Assembly (NCBI RefSeq): GCF_002222055.1
Contig: NZ_MUGS01000016.1
Coordinates: forward strand, 1 to 64,000
Source: Flavobacterium araucananum
GTDB taxonomy: Bacteria; Bacteroidota; Bacteroidia; Flavobacteriales; Flavobacteriaceae
Reading direction: 5' to 3'
DNA: 64,000 nucleotides
Position numbers and translations under genes: made by a program. Positions 61,401 through 64,000 of the stretch are shown here, one piece after another. Below the pieces are notes generated by a model that saw only the letters and a list, made by a program, of their open reading frames with translations, ran no database searches and was not told the origin of the DNA. Position 1 is the stretch's first letter. Each line of letters opens with the position of its first letter.

Positions 61401-61440
61401 AACGGAAGAGTCTAAAACAAATTCGTCTATTAATAAATAA
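58426..61440 (+). CDS. exported tetratricopeptide repeat protein
   Basis: A 1004-residue periplasmic or outer-membrane-associated protein with a signal peptide (WFILFPIIFFSTIVSAQ). It consists almost wholly of TPR-like helical repeats, with units such as AYYEQKEYEKAISQFNKII, YYHLGLSYLNTGKKQEALNAF and YYDKKDYDNAVVYADKVL recurring every 34-37 residues. It is a scaffold with no enzymatic motif. Its position near a TonB-dependent-receptor-like barrel suggests an envelope assembly role. Confidence 0.88.
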   Translation: MRKLSWFILFPIIFFSTIVSAQKSAIYTYDLKDFDKALALYNDKQYASAQLIFEYVKNNATTEEVQSDCAYYIANCAIRTNKANADALMEKFVSDYPTSTKQNQAYIEVAQFFFEQGNYPKALQWFDKVDESYMSKSDSDKFNFQKGYSYFNAKKKKEATTYFNKVVNSPEFGSQAKYYLGFMAYEGDDYKEATKYFDEVSGEEKYKEKLSYYQADMNFKLGNFQKAIDLGQKAMAKSNALEKSELNKIIGESYFNLKQYDKAIPFLEQYAGKKGKWSNTDFYQLGYAYYEQKEYEKAISQFNKIIEGKDFVAQNAYYHLGLSYLNTGKKQEALNAFKNASEMDFNAQIQEDAALNYAKVSYDIGNAYQTVPGILLDFLKKYPNNSSRSEIEKLLVDSYISTKNYKEALTLLEKNRSPENKSAYQKVLFYRGLELYNESNYQEAGKMFKSAISEQKTPEFTARATFWKAETEYVTADFQNALLSYKQFAGQAAAKTTDEFKNINYNIGYTYFKLKEYDSAGNSFQAQIDNSPADKVRLNDSYLRLGDCRFASAKYTAANEAYAKAIEARGVDADYAQFQKAISYGFMSKNDKKVDELNNFLQMYKKSEYRDDALYELGNTYVAEKKNDQAIKTYDQLISEYKNGVFASKAILKQGLIYYNSDRDDQALVKFKKVAAEFPKTPEALEAVSTARLIYVDSGKVDEYATWVRTLDFVAVTDAELDNDTYDAAYKQYSQNNSKQAITGFVGYISKFQTGLHSLEANFYLAQLYFAEGSETKSIANYQYVTDQARNEFTEQSLAKLGQIFLKAKDCDKSIPVLKRLDDEADSSQNKSFAQANLMKCYYDKKDYDNAVVYADKVLQSAKADANVKADAQIIVARAAMQTGDEEKAKAAYAKLSATSKGELAAEALYYDAYFKTKEGKFDASNVSVQKLAKNYSAYKYYGAKSLVLMAKNFYGLKDSYQATYILDNVINNFTDYPDVVEEAKKELAAIKTEESKTNSSINK

Positions 61441-61575
61441 GAATAAAGAGCATAGAAAATAGAGAATAGAAAAAAGAGGCAAGAAGAAAGATTAAGGAGA
61501 GATAAGAAGCAAGATAAAAGATTGCTGAGAAGTCTTTTTTCTTTATTCTTTTATCTAAAATCTTCCTAAAAAAAT
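61441..61575. repeat. purine-rich spacer with a pyrimidine-rich right half
   Basis: Runs such as GAATAAAGAGCATAG and AGAAGCAAGATAAAAGATT on the left can pair with TCTTTATTCTTTTATCT on the right. GAGAAGTCTTTTTTCTTT also occurs, in near-identical form, in the spacer after the phzF-like gene, so both flanks of that gene carry the same repeat family. Confidence 0.5.
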
Positions 61576-61585
61576 AAGAAAAAAA

Positions 61586-62449
61586 ATGAGTTTACCTTTT
61601 TATATAATTGATGTTTTTGCTGAGAAAAAATATGCCGGTAATCAATTGGCGGTTTTTCTGGAGGCGGGTCATTTAAGTTCGGTAGAAATGCAGCAAATTG
61701 CGCGCGAAATTAATTTTGCCGAAAGCACTTTTATTACCAAGCTGGATTTAGAAAATAATAAGGCAGAGATAAAAATATTTACACCATCTCAGGAGATGCA
61801 ATTTGCGGGACATCCTATTATTGGAACTTCATGGGTTTTGATGCATAAAGTGTTTAATGATTCTCCGGAGAATATAAAATTAAATGTTCCGATTGGACCA
61901 ATTTCAATTCATCAATCTCAAGGTTTGATCTGGCTAAAAGCGGCGCAACCGAAGTTTTGGGATATTTTTTCGAAAGAAGATTTTACAGTATTTAGCAATC
62001 TTAAAAATCATGATTTTGAAAACCAGTTTCCTATTCAGGAAGTAACCACCGGAAGCGCTTTTGTAATGGTTGGACTAAGTAGTAAAAGAGCTTTGGAAAA
62101 TTTGGTTTTAGATAAAGATAAAACAAATCATTGGCTCATAAAAAATTGTAAAACCACTCATAGAGGCTTGTATTTTTATTACCTGGAAGGTTCAAAATTG
62201 TTTAGCAGAATGTTGTGCATAGAACACAACCAATTGGTAGAAGATGCGGCAACAGGAAGCGCAAGCACATGTTTGCAGGCTTTTCTTTTAAAATATCATA
62301 AACCTGAAATAGATTTAATTAATTATCAGGGAGATTACATCAATCGTCCATCGCAAATATTTTTTAAAGGAAAATTAACAGAGAATGAGTATGATATTAA
62401 AATAGGAGGTAAAGCTCAGTTTGTTGCAAAAGGAGATTGGGAAGCTTAG
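61586..62449 (+). CDS. PhzF family isomerase-like protein
   Basis: A 287-residue cytosolic protein with the diaminopimelate-epimerase-like double fold. The catalytic Glu region is EINFAESTFI (Glu about 45), followed by FAGHPIIGTSW and, in the second half, VEDAATGSASTCLQAFLL. PhzF itself isomerises a phenazine precursor, but most homologues are of unknown function; no phenazine gene is present. Both flanking spacers are purine-rich repeats. Confidence 0.9.
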   Translation: MSLPFYIIDVFAEKKYAGNQLAVFLEAGHLSSVEMQQIAREINFAESTFITKLDLENNKAEIKIFTPSQEMQFAGHPIIGTSWVLMHKVFNDSPENIKLNVPIGPISIHQSQGLIWLKAAQPKFWDIFSKEDFTVFSNLKNHDFENQFPIQEVTTGSAFVMVGLSSKRALENLVLDKDKTNHWLIKNCKTTHRGLYFYYLEGSKLFSRMLCIEHNQLVEDAATGSASTCLQAFLLKYHKPEIDLINYQGDYINRPSQIFFKGKLTENEYDIKIGGKAQFVAKGDWEA

Positions 62450-62457
62450 CTGATGGA

Positions 62458-62650
62458 GAATAGAATAAAGAGAATAGAATAAAGAGAATAGAGTAAAGAG
62501 AATAGAATAAAGAGAATAGAATAAAGAGAATAGAATAAAGAAGCTAGAGGAAAGAGCAAAGACTAAAAAATATAATAGAATTAAGAAATAGAGAAAATCC
62601 AGAAATAAGAGAGAAGTCTTTCTTCTTTGCTCTTTCTTCTATTCTCTAAA
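62458..62650. repeat. 14-bp tandem repeat followed by a complementary pyrimidine tract
   Basis: Six head-to-tail copies of GAATAGAATAAAGA (one with an A-to-G change) fill 62458-62541. After a purine-rich linker, GAGAAGTCTTTCTTC and TCTTTCTTCTATTCTCT (to about 62647) are complementary to the repeat. Plus-strand purine bias then switches to pyrimidine. Such tracts are prone to length change, and this one lies just before the next start codon. Confidence 0.7.
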
Positions 62651-62662
62651 AAAAAAAGATAT

Positions 62663-64000
62663 ATGAAAATTAATTGCCAGAATAAAACCATTATTTTACT
62701 TGTATTGTTTGTTGTCCAGCTTTCGTTTTCGCAAAAGAAAAATGAAACGATCGGGACAGAAACTGTAAATGTGGTAAAACCCTATTCGCCAACAGTTTCA
62801 GATGCTTTTAAGGTAAAGGAGATTCCTTCGCTTGACGATACGGGAAATCAGCCTAAAGAAACGATAAAATATAGTATTTTGTCAGTCCCTGTAGCATCTA
62901 CATTTACACCATCAAAAGGAAAAGCCGAAGGAGTAGAGAAATCAAAAAAAGAAAAATTATTTAATAATTACGCCACTTTAGGAGTTGGAAATTACGGCAC
63001 TCTAAATGCTGAATTATTCGTAAATCAGGATTTAGGAAATAACGATTATGTAGCAGGAATGTTTCGCCATCACTCTTCGCAAGGCGGTATTAAAGATGTA
63101 AATCTAAATGATGAATTTTATGACACCGCACTAGATGTAGGTTATGGTGTAAACAATCGCGACATGGCATGGAATGTTGATTTAGGGTATCAAAATCAAA
63201 TTTATAACTGGTATGGTTTGCCAGTTGAATTTGGTTCGACTTTAGACGGACAAACCCGTGATGATTTAATAAGAGGAATCAACCCGAATCATTCTTATAA
63301 TACCATTTCGTTAGGTGGAAACATTGAATTTAATGAAGGTATTTTTAGTAAAATCTCAACTAAATTCACCCATTTTTCAGATAGCTTCTCCTCTTCAGAA
63401 AATCGTTTTTACGTAAAACCTTCTTTCAAAGTAGAAGTGATGGATCATTCTATAAACACAAATGTTATCGTAGATCACGTGAGCGGATCTTTTGAGCATA
63501 ATTACGAACGTGATAATACACAACCTCTAAAATACAGCTTGACTAATTTTGGAATTGAACCAAGTTTTGTAATTCTTGAAAACGACTGGACTTTAGAATT
63601 AGGAGCCGGATTATTTTATGGTTTGGATTCTGAAAACAGCGGAAACAAGTTTTATATCTATCCAAAAGTAAATGCCTCGTATAAATTAGTAGGCGATTTA
63701 ATGATTTTCTACACAGGTGCAAATGGTGGTTTAGAACAAAATTCTTATGCTGATTTTGTAACCCAAAATCCTTTTTTATCGCCAACATTAAACATGAGGC
63801 CAACCAACAATCAATATACTGTTTTTGCGGGGTTAAAAGGTAAATTGGCAAATAACATCAATTATAACCTGACAGGTTCTTATCTAAACGAAAAAGATAA
63901 AGCATTGTATGTTGCCAATAACTATACGGAGGATTTCTCGAATCAGAATTATGCTTTTGGGAACTCTTTTGGAGTTGTTTATGATGATGTAAGAACATTC
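62663..64000 (+). CDS. outer-membrane beta-barrel protein, TonB-dependent receptor-like (partial)
   Basis: The frame opens with ATG at 62663 and runs off the window after 446 codons. A signal peptide (IILLVLFVVQLSFSQ) is followed by a segment with VNVVKPYSPTVSDAFKVKEIP and then a barrel of aromatic-capped strands (ATLGVGNYGTLNAELFVNQ and FYIYPKVNASYKLVGDL). A canonical plug domain is not seen, so a plugless barrel is possible. It pairs with the TPR gene upstream. The remainder lies outside. Confidence 0.8.
   Translation, partial: MKINCQNKTIILLVLFVVQLSFSQKKNETIGTETVNVVKPYSPTVSDAFKVKEIPSLDDTGNQPKETIKYSILSVPVASTFTPSKGKAEGVEKSKKEKLFNNYATLGVGNYGTLNAELFVNQDLGNNDYVAGMFRHHSSQGGIKDVNLNDEFYDTALDVGYGVNNRDMAWNVDLGYQNQIYNWYGLPVEFGSTLDGQTRDDLIRGINPNHSYNTISLGGNIEFNEGIFSKISTKFTHFSDSFSSSENRFYVKPSFKVEVMDHSINTNVIVDHVSGSFEHNYERDNTQPLKYSLTNFGIEPSFVILENDWTLELGAGLFYGLDSENSGNKFYIYPKVNASYKLVGDLMIFYTGANGGLEQNSYADFVTQNPFLSPTLNMRPTNNQYTVFAGLKGKLANNINYNLTGSYLNEKDKALYVANNYTEDFSNQNYAFGNSFGVVYDDVRTF

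Noticed and set aside
62458-62541. Possible CRISPR or iteron origin
   Set aside because: It is a 14-bp simple tandem repeat without spacers, and no replication initiator gene or DnaA boxes were seen nearby.

Overview
The window looks like a chromosomal segment of a Flavobacterium or close relative (Bacteroidota, Flavobacteriaceae). The DNA is AT-rich. Several promoters carry the Bacteroidota -7 box TAnnTTTG, often very close to the start codon, and Shine-Dalgarno sequences are weak. The gene set is typical of the group: a cyclophilin-FKBP fusion, a Pur-like DUF3276 protein, a ~300-residue NusB, a MoxR/DUF58/DUF4350/DUF4129/SpoIIM/RDD cluster, and TPR and outer-membrane barrel proteins. No rRNA, tRNA, CRISPR array or prophage was recognised.

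Layout. 1-9.7 kb: a Y1 (IS200/RAYT-like) transposase beside REP-like hairpins, then small metabolic genes (FMN reductase, sugar isomerase-like, cupin, MFS carrier), the double-domain prolyl isomerase, a lipoprotein cytochrome c, a Gre-like factor, a thioredoxin-like protein, two alpha/beta hydrolases, CsaA and a Pur-like protein. 9.7-26 kb: ABC exporter, leucine dehydrogenase, NusB, YajC, peptidase T, an exported formylglycine-generating enzyme, PyrD, a SatD/DUF3307 pair divergent from HMG-CoA lyase, a lipoprotein/DUF5723 pair and GuaB. 26-32 kb: a TetX-like flavoprotein next to a TetR regulator, L,D-transpeptidase, Nudix hydrolase, PurA and a Fur-family regulator. 32-39 kb: a gene remnant, SpoT/RelA, a serine hydrolase, a TrmH-type methyltransferase and an alkaline-phosphatase-superfamily enzyme. 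39-46.6 kb: the MoxR cluster. 47-57.4 kb: a surface polysaccharide locus. 57.4-64 kb: FtsE, a 1004-residue TPR protein, PhzF and an outer-membrane barrel protein cut by the window end.

The polysaccharide locus suggests a Gram-negative glycan with polyol-phosphate groups. A fused cytidylyltransferase-SDR protein resembles the Haemophilus Bcs1/Acs1 CDP-ribitol synthase and lies next to a CDP-glycerol/ribitol transferase-like protein. FdtA-like isomerase, DegT aminotransferase and FemAB/GNAT-like acyltransferase genes could make an N-acylated 3-amino-3,6-dideoxyhexose. A MOP flippase and three glycosyltransferases complete the set.

The two least-described signals are: (1) three TATTACA-N6-TGTAATA operators spaced exactly 28 bp apart between satD-DUF3307 and HMG-CoA lyase, where SatD has a cyclase-like N-terminus plus an HTH and DUF3307 is a membrane protein with four paired His/Asp motifs; and (2) an unusually dense set of intergenic palindromic repeat families, including REP-like hairpins, a MITE-like element with perfect 14-bp ends, nested palindromes, and a 118-bp tandem repeat that has copied the 3' end of a gene.
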